Below are positions 15,772 to 23,844 of a stretch of 42,033 nucleotides of DNA, piece by piece (within the stretch, counting starts at the first letter, position 1; every line of letters starts with the position of its first letter). This DNA is from an uncultured Lachnospiraceae bacterium. GTDB lineage: Bacteria > Bacillota > Clostridia > Lachnospirales > Lachnospiraceae. The translations under genes were made by a program, and so were the position numbers. A model generated the notes under the pieces. The model was not told the DNA's origin. It was given only the letters and a program-made list of their open reading frames with translations, and did no database searches. Where the stretch lies: positions 1-42,033 of the forward strand of contig CAJTRK010000030.1 in NCBI GenBank assembly GCA_910578475.1. The letters run 5' to 3'.

Positions 15772-16485
15772 ATGAAAAAAATTGCTTTACTTTTTATAAC
15801 AATCGGCGTTCTGCTTTCTCTGTCCGCCTGTGCGGGCAGGGGAACGGGAACGTCAGCGGAAACACCGGAACAGGAGAAGGAATCAGCGGCGGAAACACCG
15901 GAGCCGGAGAAGGAATCGGCGGCGGAAATACCGGAACAGGAGAAGGAATCAGCCGCGGAAATACCGGAATCGGGAACGGAACCGGCGGCGGAAACCGTAA
16001 GAACAGAGAAAGATATGGAAGAAGAGGCTGAAAGCGTCGTGATTTATGAACATGAAGATATCTATCTGTCGGTCAGCCTTCCCGATACATGGGAGTGTGG
16101 TTTCAAAACCGTGGAAGATATGGAAAAGGAAAATGAAGATGACCGGATAATCTGTTCCATTGATTTCTGGCCGAAAGCAAATCCCGAAGCGGTCTTTTCT
16201 CTGGAATATTGCCAGCAGTTTGGAATATGCGGCACGGGTGTGACGGAAGAGCGTCTGGAATTGTCGAGCGGGCTGGCAGGAAATCTGTGTTATGAGAAAT
16301 ATCAGGCTGAAAATGCAATGTGGATGATGTTTTTCTTTGACCGGACGGATGAGAGTCAGGAGGACGGCATATATATAGTCGAGGCATTCATGGAATTATC
16401 TTTATGGGAGCAGGCGGAACCCGAATTTCTCAAAATATTGGATTCCGTATGGGTTGGACAGCATACGGAACCGACAAATATGTAA
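15772..16485 (+). CDS. Small lipoprotein with acidic 11-residue repeats
   Basis: 237 residues. Signal peptide with lipobox LSAC (Cys20). The linker is built of four near-identical repeats (SAAETPEQEKE-like, residues about 28-70) and then a Glu-rich stretch. The globular domain of about 140 residues starts near VIYEHEDIYLSVSLPDTWE and is similar in style to the domain of the lipoprotein at 6291. It follows the VWA gene by 33 bp with an AGGCGG-type RBS and is likely co-transcribed. Function not recognised. The repeat number could vary between strains. Confidence 0.8.
   Translation: MKKIALLFITIGVLLSLSACAGRGTGTSAETPEQEKESAAETPEPEKESAAEIPEQEKESAAEIPESGTEPAAETVRTEKDMEEEAESVVIYEHEDIYLSVSLPDTWECGFKTVEDMEKENEDDRIICSIDFWPKANPEAVFSLEYCQQFGICGTGVTEERLELSSGLAGNLCYEKYQAENAMWMMFFFDRTDESQEDGIYIVEAFMELSLWEQAEPEFLKILDSVWVGQHTEPTNM
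15853..15990 (+). repeat. In-frame 33-bp tandem repeat
   Basis: Units begin at 15853 (30 bp, one codon shorter), 15883, 15916 and 15949, with a partial copy from 15982. They encode the acidic linker repeats of the lipoprotein. Differences between units are mostly single bases, consistent with recent slippage expansion. Confidence 0.85.
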
Positions 16486-16555
16486 ATCGTTTCACCAATT
16501 GTCGGACTGACAGCTGAAATTGTTACACAAGTTTGCACAAAATGTGAATTAGATG

Positions 16556-16584
16556 TTGATATTTGTGAAGATTTCAAATAAAAT
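16556..16584 (+). promoter_or_regulatory. Sigma-A-type promoter
   Basis: TTGATA (16556-16561), a 17-bp spacer and TAAAAT (16579-16584), 38 bp before the start of the small membrane protein gene. Confidence 0.65.
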
Positions 16585-16621
16585 AGGTAATGTAAAATAT
16601 ATTTTCTTAGGAGGAAGAGAA

Positions 16622-17002
16622 ATGAGTTCAGGTGATTTAGCTTATAGCGCAGCGGCAGGAGCAATTGGCGCAGGATATCTTATCGTTTATGTTGCAATTC
16701 TTGTTGTTTCGCTGGTAGGAATGTGGAAGGTTTTTGTGAAGGCCGGCAAACCGGGATGGGCAGCGATTGTACCGTTTTACAGCACATACTGTCTGTTTGA
16801 AATGTCGTTCGGTAACGGCTGGCTGTTCCTTCTTTGCCTTGTGCCCTGTGTGAACATTGTTGTATTGATTATGTGCTGTTTCAAGCTCGCAAAGGCATTT
16901 GGAAAGGGAGCCGGATTCGGATTGGGTCTGGTCTTCTTACCGTTTGTTTTTATGTTGATTCTCGGATTCGGCGATGCACAGTACATCGGAGTACAGCAGT
17001 AA
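16622..17002 (+). CDS. Small DUF5684-type membrane protein
   Basis: 126 residues from ATG 16622 (TAGGAGGAAGAG upstream; the in-frame upstream extension overlaps the promoter). At least three hydrophobic helices at about 18-36, 60-84 and 98-118. The loop pattern AGKPGWAAIVPFYSTY is typical of the small DUF5684-like family often found beside or fused to signal-peptidase-related proteins. The N-terminus is short, Ser/Ala/Gly-rich and uncharged. It has its own promoter and terminator, so it is monocistronic. Function unknown. Confidence 0.75.
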   Translation: MSSGDLAYSAAAGAIGAGYLIVYVAILVVSLVGMWKVFVKAGKPGWAAIVPFYSTYCLFEMSFGNGWLFLLCLVPCVNIVVLIMCCFKLAKAFGKGAGFGLGLVFLPFVFMLILGFGDAQYIGVQQ

Positions 17003-17110
17003 TCTAATCATAAAATGAGAAATATTTGCAGAGCAAATCTTTCTTATACCGAAGAATGCCTCTGACGAGTCATTTTTTGTAAACGAAATATCAACATAGC
17101 AGATTGCAGG

Positions 17111-17156
17111 AAATGTGGCCATTGTATTTTTTTTCATACAATGGTTGCATTTTTTT
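17111..17156 (+). terminator. Intrinsic terminator of the DUF5684-type gene
   Basis: Arms 17111-17126 and 17137-17152 pair over 16 bp with three G-U wobbles, a U-rich loop (17127-17136) and a U-run to 17156. Confidence 0.75.
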
Positions 17157-17185
17157 CTATTCTGTGATATACAAGAACTATGAAA

Positions 17186-17548
17186 AATGCGTTGAAGGAG
17201 ACTCATTTTACCGGAAGCGACAGGAATACGGCGTCACTGACTGAGAGCGCTGTTTGTGGAAAGTAAGGAACGGGAACACTCCGGAGCAGATTATCTGAAC
17301 GTTGGATAGCGGTGTCATGGTGAACGGCGCGGCATCGGATATCGGCGCTAGGGTGATACGTTGCACGCGTTAAGTGTAAGAGTGGGCAGGGCGGTAAAAC
17401 ATCTTGTTGGAGATGGCGGCCTGTCAATGCGGGTGGTACCGCGGATATTGACAGAGATGCTTATGGAGGATATCCGATAGAGCATATCTGTGAAAAGTTA
17501 TAAATATCCGTCCCGGAATACAGTAAATGTATTCCGGGATTTTTTTTG
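17186..17548 (+). ncRNA. T-box leader of the aspS-gatCAB operon, AAC (Asn) specifier
   Basis: The conserved T-box core GCGGGTGGTACCGCGG lies within 17429-17444. It is flanked by arms 17421-17428 and 17447-17454 (CTGTCAAT/ATTGACAG) that form the antiterminator. A strong terminator (17511-17521 with 17529-17539, U8) follows. The 3' half of the T-box (17442-17449) can instead pair with 17503-17510 just before the terminator. Stem I landmarks are AGCGACAG (17216-17223), GAGAGC (17243-17248) and the GTGGAAAG distal loop. Aligning to the well-known glyQS layout (specifier, then A, then YUCYNGAG) puts the specifier at AAC 17275-17277, which overlaps GAA 17274-17276. The 5' boundary is approximate. 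Confidence 0.85.
17511..17547 (+). terminator. T-box-controlled intrinsic terminator
   Basis: Perfect 11-bp stem (TCCCGGAATAC/GTATTCCGGGA), 7-nt loop and U8. It is 77 nt before the aspS start and separated from the antiterminator by 56 nt, rather than sharing an arm with it. Confidence 0.9.
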
Positions 17549-17624
17549 TGTAAAAATGTGCCATACAGGCGGTTTTTACGGAAAGAATCCCGGAAGCCAG
17601 ACAGAAAGGGGCATGGTTACAGAT

Positions 17625-19385
17625 ATGAAATCAGCGGAAAGAACAGAACATGTTTACAGAGAGGTCACATTAGCGCAAATCAGTGAGCAGGATATCGGCA
17701 GGGAACGAAAGGTAGCCGGGTGGGTGGAAAATATCCGGGACCACGGAGGCGTTTCTTTCCTGGATTTGCGGGATATGTACGGGGTTCTTCAGGTCGTGAT
17801 GCGGGACACTTCTTTACTGAACGGACTGTCAAGGGAGATGTGCATCTCCGTCAAAGGTCTTGTGGAAAAAAGGGATGAAGAAACATACAACCCCAGGATT
17901 CCGACCGGAACAATCGAACTCGAGGCACATCAGGTAGATGTGCTCGGTAAAGTATATAAGCAGCTTCCATTCGAGGTTATGACGTCTAAGGAGACGAGAG
18001 AAGAAATGCGGCTGAAATACCGCTACTTGGATTTGCGGAACCAGAAGGTAAAAGACAACATTATTTTCCGCTCGAAAGTTATCGCTTTTCTGCGGGAGAA
18101 AATGACGCAGATGGGATTTCTGGAAATTCAGACACCGATTCTTTCCGCGTCGTCGCCGGAAGGGGCGAGGGATTATATTGTGCCTTCCCGGAAGTATAAG
18201 GGAAAATTTTACGCGCTGCCGCAGGCGCCGCAGCAGTATAAACAGCTGTTGATGGTGTCCGGATTTGATAAATATTTTCAGATTGCTCCCTGTTTTCGGG
18301 ATGAAGACGCGCGTGCAGACCGTTCTCCGGGAGAGTTTTATCAGCTCGATTTTGAAATGAGTTTTGCCACTCAGGAAGATGTTTTCCGGGCGGGCGAGGA
18401 AGTGCTTTCCGCGGCTTTTGAAAAGTTTGCGCCGGAAGGATATGAAATAACCAAAGCGCCTTATCCGGTTATCGGTTACCGGCAGGCCATGTTGGAATTT
18501 GGGACGGATAAACCGGATTTGAGAAACCCGCTGCGCATCATCGACCTGACAGAATTTTTCGGGAAATGCGCGTTTAAGCCTTTTCATGGCAGAACAGTCC
18601 GGGCAATCAAAGTTCATGCGGAAATGTCCAAAGGATTCCACGAAAAACTGTTGAAATTCGCGACGGACATGGGAATGGGCGGTCTTGGCTATCTGGAAGT
18701 GGACGAGAAGATGGCTTATAAAGGGCCAATTGATAAATTTATACCGGAAGAACTGAAAGAAGAACTGGCGAAGCTGGCCGGACTTTCCGAAGGAGATACG
18801 ATTTTCTTCATTGCGGATAAAGAGGAGCGGGCGGCATACTATGCGGGACAGCTTCGCACGGAGCTTGGAGAAAAGCTGGAGCTGTTGGAAAAAAAGGCGT
18901 TCCGTTTCTGCTATGTGAATGATTTCCCGATGTTCGAGACGGATGCGGAAACAAAGCAGATTGGATTCACCCACAATCCTTTTTCCATGCCGCAGGGTGG
19001 CCTGGAAGCTTTGCAGACAAAAGACCCTCTGGATATTCTGGCTTATCAGTACGATATTGTATGCAATGGGGTGGAGCTGTCGTCCGGAGCCGTTCGTAAC
19101 CATGATATGGAAATTATGGTGAAAGCTTTTGAAATCGCAGGATATGACGAAGAAACGCTGCAAAAAAAATTCGGCGCGCTCTATAACGCATTTCAGTTCG
19201 GCGCGCCGCCGCATGCGGGCATGGCGCCGGGAATCGACCGCATGATTATGCTTCTCCGGGGAGAAGAGAATATCCGTGAAGTCATCGCTTTCCCGATGAG
19301 CGGCACGGCACAGGATTTTCTGTGCGGCGCGCCGAATGATGTGACGGAGCAGCAGCTTCGGGAGGTGCATATTAAAATCCGGTAG
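17625..19385 (+). CDS. aspS: Aspartyl-tRNA synthetase (probably non-discriminating)
   Basis: About 586 residues. The N-terminal OB-fold anticodon domain (KVAGWVENIRDHGGVSFLDL) is followed by the class II catalytic domain: flipping region ETRE, motif 2 FRDEDARADRSPGEFYQLD, and motif 3 GMAPGIDRMIMLLRG. The bacterial GAD insertion lies between. Start chosen at ATG 17625 because ATG 17613 abuts the AAAGGGG RBS; the difference is four residues. Motif 2 has SPGEFYQ where many bacterial enzymes have QPEFTQ. It charges Asp onto tRNA-Asp. Being first in an operon with gatCAB and behind a T-box whose specifier reads Asn, it probably also mischarges tRNA-Asn for amidation. That is inference from context. 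Confidence 0.93.
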   Translation: MKSAERTEHVYREVTLAQISEQDIGRERKVAGWVENIRDHGGVSFLDLRDMYGVLQVVMRDTSLLNGLSREMCISVKGLVEKRDEETYNPRIPTGTIELEAHQVDVLGKVYKQLPFEVMTSKETREEMRLKYRYLDLRNQKVKDNIIFRSKVIAFLREKMTQMGFLEIQTPILSASSPEGARDYIVPSRKYKGKFYALPQAPQQYKQLLMVSGFDKYFQIAPCFRDEDARADRSPGEFYQLDFEMSFATQEDVFRAGEEVLSAAFEKFAPEGYEITKAPYPVIGYRQAMLEFGTDKPDLRNPLRIIDLTEFFGKCAFKPFHGRTVRAIKVHAEMSKGFHEKLLKFATDMGMGGLGYLEVDEKMAYKGPIDKFIPEELKEELAKLAGLSEGDTIFFIADKEERAAYYAGQLRTELGEKLELLEKKAFRFCYVNDFPMFETDAETKQIGFTHNPFSMPQGGLEALQTKDPLDILAYQYDIVCNGVELSSGAVRNHDMEIMVKAFEIAGYDEETLQKKFGALYNAFQFGAPPHAGMAPGIDRMIMLLRGEENIREVIAFPMSGTAQDFLCGAPNDVTEQQLREVHIKIR

Positions 19386-19405
19386 TGAGAAAGGAAGATA
19401 TTGTT

Positions 19406-19696
19406 ATGGCAAATATAATTGATGATGAAACAATTGAATATGTAGGCATTCTGGCGAAGCTGGAGCTTTCCGGGGAGGAACGGGAGCGGGCGAAGAAGGA
19501 CATGGGCAGAATGCTGGATTATATAGATAAACTCAGTGAGCTGGACACGGAAGGCGTGGAGCCGATGACCCACGTCTTTCCGGTGCAGAATGTATTTCGG
19601 GAAGATATCGTGACAAACTCTGACACAAGGGAACAGTTGCTTTCCAATGCGCCGGAGCAGAAGGACGGGATGTTTGTAGTTCCCAAAACAGTATGA
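19406..19696 (+). CDS. gatC: Glutamyl/aspartyl-tRNA amidotransferase subunit C
   Basis: 96 residues from ATG 19406 (AAAGGAAGA upstream). Typical GatC pattern: DETIEYVGILAKLELSGEER at the N-terminus, the MLDYIDKLSELDTEGVEPM core and the C-terminal VPKTV. It wraps around GatA and stabilises the GatCAB complex. It lies 20 bp after aspS and 98 bp before gatA, with a nested hairpin in the latter gap. Confidence 0.95.
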   Translation: MANIIDDETIEYVGILAKLELSGEERERAKKDMGRMLDYIDKLSELDTEGVEPMTHVFPVQNVFREDIVTNSDTREQLLSNAPEQKDGMFVVPKTV

Positions 19697-19698
19697 AG

Positions 19699-19744
19699 AG
19701 AAGTTCTAAGGCTCACAGCAAAGGCTGTTTCGCCAAGAACTTCT
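19699..19744 (+). other. Nested intercistronic hairpin between gatC and gatA
   Basis: Outer arms AGAAGTTCT (19699-19707) and AGAACTTCT (19736-19744) are perfect. Inside, ACAGC and GCTGT pair around AAAG. There is no U-tract, so it is not an intrinsic terminator. It may be an mRNA processing or stability element that adjusts GatC relative to GatA. Confidence 0.4.
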
Positions 19745-19794
19745 ACGGTTCGTGAAATTAAAGAGGCCGTTTGCGCGGCGGAAAGGAAAGAGAG

Positions 19795-21285
19795 ATGAAT
19801 CTGTTAAATCTGACTGCGGCAGAGCTTGCGGCGGCAATTAAGGATGGAAAGGCAACGGCGGTGGAAGCGGTACGGGCATCGCTCGAGCGGATAGAAGAAA
19901 AAGAGGAACTTTACCACTGTTATGTGACGATTGATAAAAAAGGCGCTTTGCTGCAGGCGGAAGCGGTACAGTCCCGTATCGAGAAAGGAGAGCTGACCGG
20001 GCCGCTCGCAGGTGTGCCGGCGGCGCTTAAAGATAATTTATGTACGGAGGGGATGCCGACGACCTGTTCTTCCAGAATACTGGGGAACTTTGTGCCGGCG
20101 TATTCCGCAGAGGCGGTATTGAATTTAAAAAAGGCCGGGGCGGTGATTCTCGGCAAAACAAATATGGACGAGTTTGCAATGGGCTCCACGACGGAGACTT
20201 CGGCTTTCGGAGAGACGAGGAATCCCTGGAATCCGGCGCATGTGCCCGGCGGTTCTTCCGGCGGTTCCGCGGCGGCGGTAGCGGCGGGCGAGTGCTTTTA
20301 TGCGCTCGGTTCCGATACGGGCGGCTCTATCAGACAGCCGGCTTCCTTTTGCGGGATAGTAGGCATGAAACCGACTTACGGCACGGTGTCCCGTTATGGG
20401 CTGATTGCATATGGCTCTTCCCTTGACCAGATTGGGCCGTTGGCAAAAGACGTGACGGATTGTGCGGCGGTTCTGGAGAGTATAACGTCCCATGATGTGA
20501 AAGACTCTACGTCGATGGAAAGAAGCGATACGGATTTTATGGCAGCGCTGGTGGAAGATGTGAAGGGCATGAGAATCGGCATTCCGAAGGATTATTTCGG
20601 AGAAGGGCTGGACCGGGAAGTCTCTGATGCGGTGATGCGCGCGGCCGGATTGTTAGAAGAGAAGGGCGCTGTCGTGGAAACATTCGACCTGAGTCTGGTG
20701 GATTACGCGATTCCGGCTTATTATACGATTGCCGCGGCGGAGGCCAGTTCCAATCTGGAGCGTTTCGACGGAATCAAATACGGCTATCGGACGGCGGAAT
20801 ATGAAGGACTTCACAGTCTGTATAAGAGAACCCGTTCCGAAGGATTCGGGGAAGAAGTAAAAAGGCGCATCATGCTCGGTTCGTTTGTATTGAGTTCCGG
20901 TTATTATGACGCTTATTATCTCAAGGCATTAAAGGTTAAAACGTTGATAAAAAAAGCTTTTGACGAGGCTTTTTCCAGATATGATGTAATTCTCGGGCCG
21001 ACTGCGCCCTCAACCGCGCCAAAGCTCGGCGAAAGCCTGACAGACCCGCTGAAAATGTATCTCGGCGATATTTATACGATTGCCGTGAATCTGGCCGGGC
21101 TTCCGGGCATCAGTATACCGTGCGGTCTGGATAAGGCCGGGCTTCCAATCGGCTTACAGCTGATAGGAGACTGCTTTCAGGAAAAGAAACTGCTTCGGAC
21201 GGCTTATACTTATGAAAAAGCACGGGGGACATTTCCGGCAGCAGACGCCGGCTCCATGACATGCGACGGAAAGGAAGGGATGTAA
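19795..21285 (+). CDS. gatA: Glutamyl/aspartyl-tRNA amidotransferase subunit A
   Basis: 496 residues of the amidase-signature family. It hydrolyses glutamine and passes ammonia to GatB. The catalytic Lys is in GVPAALKDNLC; the two Ser of the Ser-cisSer-Lys triad are in PGGSSGGSAAAVAAG and GSDTGGSIRQPAS. ATG 19795 (MNLLNLTAAELAAAI) follows GAAAGGAAAGAG; the longer in-frame start at 19771 lacks family sequence. Its stop is 2 bp before gatB. Intact. Confidence 0.96.
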   Translation: MNLLNLTAAELAAAIKDGKATAVEAVRASLERIEEKEELYHCYVTIDKKGALLQAEAVQSRIEKGELTGPLAGVPAALKDNLCTEGMPTTCSSRILGNFVPAYSAEAVLNLKKAGAVILGKTNMDEFAMGSTTETSAFGETRNPWNPAHVPGGSSGGSAAAVAAGECFYALGSDTGGSIRQPASFCGIVGMKPTYGTVSRYGLIAYGSSLDQIGPLAKDVTDCAAVLESITSHDVKDSTSMERSDTDFMAALVEDVKGMRIGIPKDYFGEGLDREVSDAVMRAAGLLEEKGAVVETFDLSLVDYAIPAYYTIAAAEASSNLERFDGIKYGYRTAEYEGLHSLYKRTRSEGFGEEVKRRIMLGSFVLSSGYYDAYYLKALKVKTLIKKAFDEAFSRYDVILGPTAPSTAPKLGESLTDPLKMYLGDIYTIAVNLAGLPGISIPCGLDKAGLPIGLQLIGDCFQEKKLLRTAYTYEKARGTFPAADAGSMTCDGKEGM

Positions 21286-21287
21286 AC

Positions 21288-22739
21288 ATGGCAAAAGAAT
21301 ATGAGACAGTCATCGGTTTGGAAGTGCATGTGGAACTTGCCACGAAAACAAAGATTTTCTGTGGATGCCCGACGGCTTTCGGCGGCGCGCCGAATACCCA
21401 TACCTGCCCAGTCTGTACCGGCATGCCTGGTTCCCTTCCGGTATTGAATAAACAGGTGTTGGAATATGCGATTTCAGTTGGAATTGCGACAAACTGTGAG
21501 ATTACCAGATATGGCAGATTCGACAGAAAAAATTATTTTTATCCGGATAATCCGCAGAACTACCAGATTTCCCAGTTATATATGCCAATCTGCAGGAACG
21601 GCGGCGTGGAAATCGAAACGAAAGACGGCGGAAAGAAAATTATCGGAATCCATGAAATACACATGGAAGAAGACGCCGGGAAACTTCTTCATGATGAGTG
21701 GGAGAACTGTTCTCTTGTAGACTATAACCGTTCCGGCGTTCCGTTGATTGAAATCGTCTCCGAACCGGATATGCGGAGCGCGGAGGAAGTCATCGCTTAT
21801 CTGGAAAAGCTGCGTTTAATCATCCAATATCTCGGCGTCTCCGACTGTAAACTGCAGGAAGGCTCCATGCGGGCCGACATCAATCTCTCGGTGCGGGAGA
21901 CAGGAGCGGATACTTTGGGCACGAGAACGGAGATGAAGAATCTGAACTCGTTTAAGGCGATTATGAGGGCCATTGAGGGAGAGCGGGAACGTCAGACGGA
22001 TTTGCTTGAAGAAGGAAAAGAAGTCGTTCAGGAGACAAGAAGATGGGACGATGTGAAGGGGGCGTCTTATGCGATGCGGAGCAAGGAAGACGCACAGGAT
22101 TACCGATATTTCCCTGACCCGGATTTGGCGCCCATTGTCGTCAGCGACGAAATGCTGGAGGAATTAAGGCGCAGGCAGCCGGAGTTCCGCACGGCTAAAA
22201 TGGCCCGCTACAAGGAAGAATACGGCATTCCGGACTATGATATCGAGATTATAACGGGCACAAAACGCATGGCCGATTTGTTTGAAGAGACGACGGAGCT
22301 CTGCGGGCAGCCGAAGAAAGTTTCAAACTGGCTGATGGGAGAAACCCTGCGTCTGATGAAGGAAAAAGAAGTGGACGCGGAAAATCTGCGCTTTTCACCG
22401 GAACATCTTGCCGGTCTGATTCGGCTCGTCGATAGCAAAGCCATCAACGGACCGGTTGCGAAAGAAGTTTTTGAAGTAATGTTTGAACAGGACATTGAGC
22501 CGGAGCGGTATGTGGAGGAAAAGGGCCTGAAAACCGTGCACGACGAAGGCGCGCTGTCAAAAGCGGTGGAAGAAGTGATTGCCGGAAACCCGCAGTCCGT
22601 TGCGGACTATCTGGGCGGCAAAGAAAAAGCCCTCGGCTTCCTCGTCGGTCAGACGATGAAAGCCATGAAGGGCAAAGCGGAACCGGGTATGGTGAATCAG
22701 ATGCTGCGGGAAAAACTCGCGGAGCAGGCGGGGAAATGA
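21288..22739 (+). CDS. gatB: Glutamyl/aspartyl-tRNA amidotransferase subunit B
   Basis: 483 residues. It activates the mis-acylated Glu/Asp-tRNA with ATP and amidates it. N-terminal MAKEYETVIGLEVHVEL, the four-Cys zinc knuckle (CGCPTAF...THTCPVC), HMEEDAGKLLHD for ATP/Mg, VPLIEIVSEPD and RADINLSVR are all present. A C-terminal helical and YqeY-like tail domain ends AEPGMVNQMLREKL. ATG 21288 lies right after the gatA stop with AAGGAAGGG in the gatA end. The stop codon begins the shared terminator at 22739. Confidence 0.96.
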   Translation: MAKEYETVIGLEVHVELATKTKIFCGCPTAFGGAPNTHTCPVCTGMPGSLPVLNKQVLEYAISVGIATNCEITRYGRFDRKNYFYPDNPQNYQISQLYMPICRNGGVEIETKDGGKKIIGIHEIHMEEDAGKLLHDEWENCSLVDYNRSGVPLIEIVSEPDMRSAEEVIAYLEKLRLIIQYLGVSDCKLQEGSMRADINLSVRETGADTLGTRTEMKNLNSFKAIMRAIEGERERQTDLLEEGKEVVQETRRWDDVKGASYAMRSKEDAQDYRYFPDPDLAPIVVSDEMLEELRRRQPEFRTAKMARYKEEYGIPDYDIEIITGTKRMADLFEETTELCGQPKKVSNWLMGETLRLMKEKEVDAENLRFSPEHLAGLIRLVDSKAINGPVAKEVFEVMFEQDIEPERYVEEKGLKTVHDEGALSKAVEEVIAGNPQSVADYLGGKEKALGFLVGQTMKAMKGKAEPGMVNQMLREKLAEQAGK

Positions 22740-22773
22740 AAATAGCGCAAGACGGAGGCGCCATTTTATTTTT
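22739..22773. terminator. Bidirectional terminator between gatB and the convergent gene
   Basis: Arms AAAATAGCGC (22739-22748) and GCGCCATTTT (22758-22767) pair with one mismatch around a 9-nt loop, with U-rich sequence on both outer sides. It overlaps the last codon of each convergent gene. Confidence 0.6.
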
Positions 22774-23575
22774 CCATGATAAAGTCAAGGAACTGCACGA
22801 TGGTATCGAGGTGTTCTGTGGTGGCGGGGATTCCGAAAACCGCCTCCGACGGATACCCCTGATAAGTCGTGCCGTTTGCCGCCAGATAATTGTAACAGCC
22901 GGCTTCCATGATTTTGCTGTCCGCCGGCAGACTGATTCCGACGAGAACCGGTTTTTCCATAGCGGAAGGGTCATGATGGTCGATGATATACTCATCCGGA
23001 TTCTGTATTTCTTCCAGCGTCTGGAAAGCATCATCGTAGCCGTCGTCAAATGCGGCGGCATCCGTATAATACAGATAGTCCCGGAATTTTTCCAGGGTCT
23101 CTTGCGGAAGCGCTTCTTCCAGATTAAGATAAAACTCGCTCCGCGCCAGTTTTTCAAAGGCGGCGGTGTCCGCAACGACGATGTCAATCATGCCGGCGGA
23201 GGCCATAGCGACCAGTTTTTCTATGCTGGACATCGTATAATCCGCCATCCCGTTATTTGAAAATGTAAAAGAAGTATCGAATACGACACTGTATTTATCC
23301 GTATCGATTCCGGCATATTCCGCGAAATCCACATCCCATGTCTGTTCGTCTGTGACGAAGGTGTCAGAGCTGATAAAGACGGCGTAGAAAGCGGAATCTT
23401 TGCTTGTGGCAAGCTGATAAATAAAAGTGCCGGCAAGAATTATGACGGCGATAACCGCGAAAGTGTGTATTTTATAGTAATACCAGAAATATTCCAGTTT
23501 GCCTTTCAGGCTCATATCCTTCATTTTACGATGCTGCTCTCGGATTTCCCCATACAGGGACGATTGGGACGACAT
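22766..23575 (-). CDS. Single-pass membrane protein, unknown function
   Basis: 269 residues. A charged cytoplasmic N-terminus of about 40 residues (KMKDMSLKGKLEYFWYYYKI) is followed by one transmembrane helix (about 42-62) and an extracytoplasmic domain of about 205 residues, acidic and aromatic. The outer domain has the pattern MIDIVVADTAAFEKLARSEF...LEEALPQETLEKF, reminiscent of a solute-binding-protein lobe, but there is no lipobox. RBS AAAGGAGTG on the minus strand supports the ATG at 23575. It is monocistronic and divergent from the gene at 23845. I do not recognise a named family. Confidence 0.75.
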   Translation of the reverse strand: MSSQSSLYGEIREQHRKMKDMSLKGKLEYFWYYYKIHTFAVIAVIILAGTFIYQLATSKDSAFYAVFISSDTFVTDEQTWDVDFAEYAGIDTDKYSVVFDTSFTFSNNGMADYTMSSIEKLVAMASAGMIDIVVADTAAFEKLARSEFYLNLEEALPQETLEKFRDYLYYTDAAAFDDGYDDAFQTLEEIQNPDEYIIDHHDPSAMEKPVLVGISLPADSKIMEAGCYNYLAANGTTYQGYPSEAVFGIPATTEHLDTIVQFLDFIMEK

Positions 23576-23657
23576 ATCGACGACACTCCTTTTTCATTCG
23601 GTTTTTATTGTTCTCGTTATCTTATCTGATAAAATCAGCAAAAAAATTTTTTTCTAT

Positions 23658-23676
23658 AAAAAGTATCATACTTTTT
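23658..23676. promoter_or_regulatory. 19-bp palindrome in the divergent intergenic region
   Basis: AAAAAGTAT-C-ATACTTTTT is perfect and lies between two divergently read membrane-protein genes (23575 minus, 23845 plus), in A+T-rich DNA. It is a possible shared operator; chance is not excluded because the composition is simple. Confidence 0.3.
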
Positions 23677-23742
23677 TCGGAAAATGATGTCAATGCGCGA
23701 AAAATGTATTTTTTCTGAAAAAAGAATAAACTATTGTAATGC

Positions 23743-23771
23743 TTGCAACTTTTTTTAAATTGTTATATGAT
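23743..23771 (+). promoter_or_regulatory. Sigma-A-type promoter
   Basis: TTGCAA (23743-23748), a 17-bp spacer and TATGAT (23766-23771), 74 bp before the plus-strand start at 23845. Confidence 0.6.
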
Positions 23772-23844
23772 ATCTTAAAAGAAAAATTCTCTGTGCTGCA
23801 GAGCAGCCATGGAGGAGAGCGTGGGCACAGAAAGGAGTCATGAA

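Noticed and set aside
15747..16031. Glycine-rich repeat ORF in the +1 frame of the lipoprotein gene
   Set aside because: A by-product of the 33-bp tandem repeat read in another frame; the lipoprotein frame has the signal peptide and RBS.
17829..19370. 513-residue minus-strand ORF opposite aspS
   Set aside because: Antisense shadow of a conserved gene. Its composition is that of a reverse-complement frame and it has no RBS or family pattern.
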